6,335 bases of DNA, from positions 1 to 6,335 of the forward strand of contig CALBOJ010000062.1 in the NCBI GenBank assembly GCA_937896835.1, written 5' to 3'. Below the pieces are notes generated by a model. The model was not told the origin of the DNA, ran no database searches, and saw only the letters and a list, made by a program, of their open reading frames with translations. Made by a program: the position numbers and the translations under genes. The stretch is from an uncultured Collinsella sp. GTDB taxonomy: Bacteria > Actinomycetota > Coriobacteriia > Coriobacteriales > Coriobacteriaceae. Below, piece by piece: positions 6,191-6,335 of the stretch (positions are counted from its first letter, which is position 1; the number at the start of each line of letters is the position of its first letter).

Positions 6191-6335
6191 GGTTGGTTTT
6201 ATCTGGGGATATGCCGGGTGTGCGGCTATCGACAATTCAGAAAATAAGAAAGCTAAGTAGACTATCTGACAAAATCGCAAGCAGCACCCACCAGCCCTTT
6301 TGCTAATCCCGGCGGGGGCCGCGGGTAAAGTTTAT
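6166..6335. other. Non-coding right end, with a partial third copy of the palindrome-arm end
   Basis: I see no recognisable gene here. The minus strand from 6335 reads ATAAACTTTACCCGC and matches ATAAACTTAGCCCGT at 6128-6142 at 12 of 15 positions, so a further related unit may begin at the window edge. A minus-strand frame is open from the edge and stops at 6262 after 23 codons; it could be the tail of an upstream gene but resembles nothing I know. The area is visibly less GC-rich than the genes. Confidence 0.4.

Noticed and set aside
6211..6306. Plus-strand 31-codon ORF beginning MPGVRLSTIQK
   Set aside because: The only purine run (GGGG) is two bases from the ATG, too close for a ribosome binding site, and no similarity is recognised; length is within chance expectation.

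Overview
The window is GC-rich and densely coded. It reads as chromosomal housekeeping DNA of an actinobacterium, most likely the class Coriobacteriia (Collinsella-like). The organism call is inferred from gene content, gene order (RNase J, then FtsK, then a RodZ-type protein), protein style and codon preference; no ribosomal RNA or other taxonomic marker is present, so it is moderate confidence.

All recognised genes are on the minus strand, so they are transcribed from right to left. Positions 5836-4166 encode a complete ribonuclease J (556 aa). Positions 4164-1390 encode a complete FtsK/SpoIIIE DNA translocase (924 aa, TTG start). From 1390 to the left edge runs a RodZ-type protein: an N-terminal helix-turn-helix, a long arginine-rich disordered linker, one membrane helix and a C-terminal extracytoplasmic domain. 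It is cut off by the window end after 463 codons. The genes are packed as an operon: one base separates rnj from ftsK, and the ftsK stop and rodZ start overlap as TGATG. Both downstream genes have a GGAGG ribosome binding site inside the last codons of the preceding gene, six bases before the start codon, so translational coupling is likely.

Positions 5837-6335 contain no recognisable gene. Next to rnj are its ribosome binding site, a weak candidate promoter and a 7-bp inverted repeat that would lie at the very 5' end of the transcript. Farther out, 6025-6165 form a large palindromic element with 36-bp arms and a single mismatch, a 69-bp spacer containing its own hairpin, and an adjacent terminator-like hairpin. 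Sequence related to the arm ends recurs at the right edge. This element is the least explained feature of the window.

Functionally the cluster joins RNA turnover (RNase J), chromosome segregation at the division site (FtsK) and cell-shape or envelope organisation (RodZ-like). No defence system, CRISPR array, transposase, tRNA or rRNA was seen. The core genes look ordinary; the unusual parts are the intergenic palindrome, the lysine-free arginine-rich linker of the RodZ-like protein, and a duplicated short motif in the FtsK linker.
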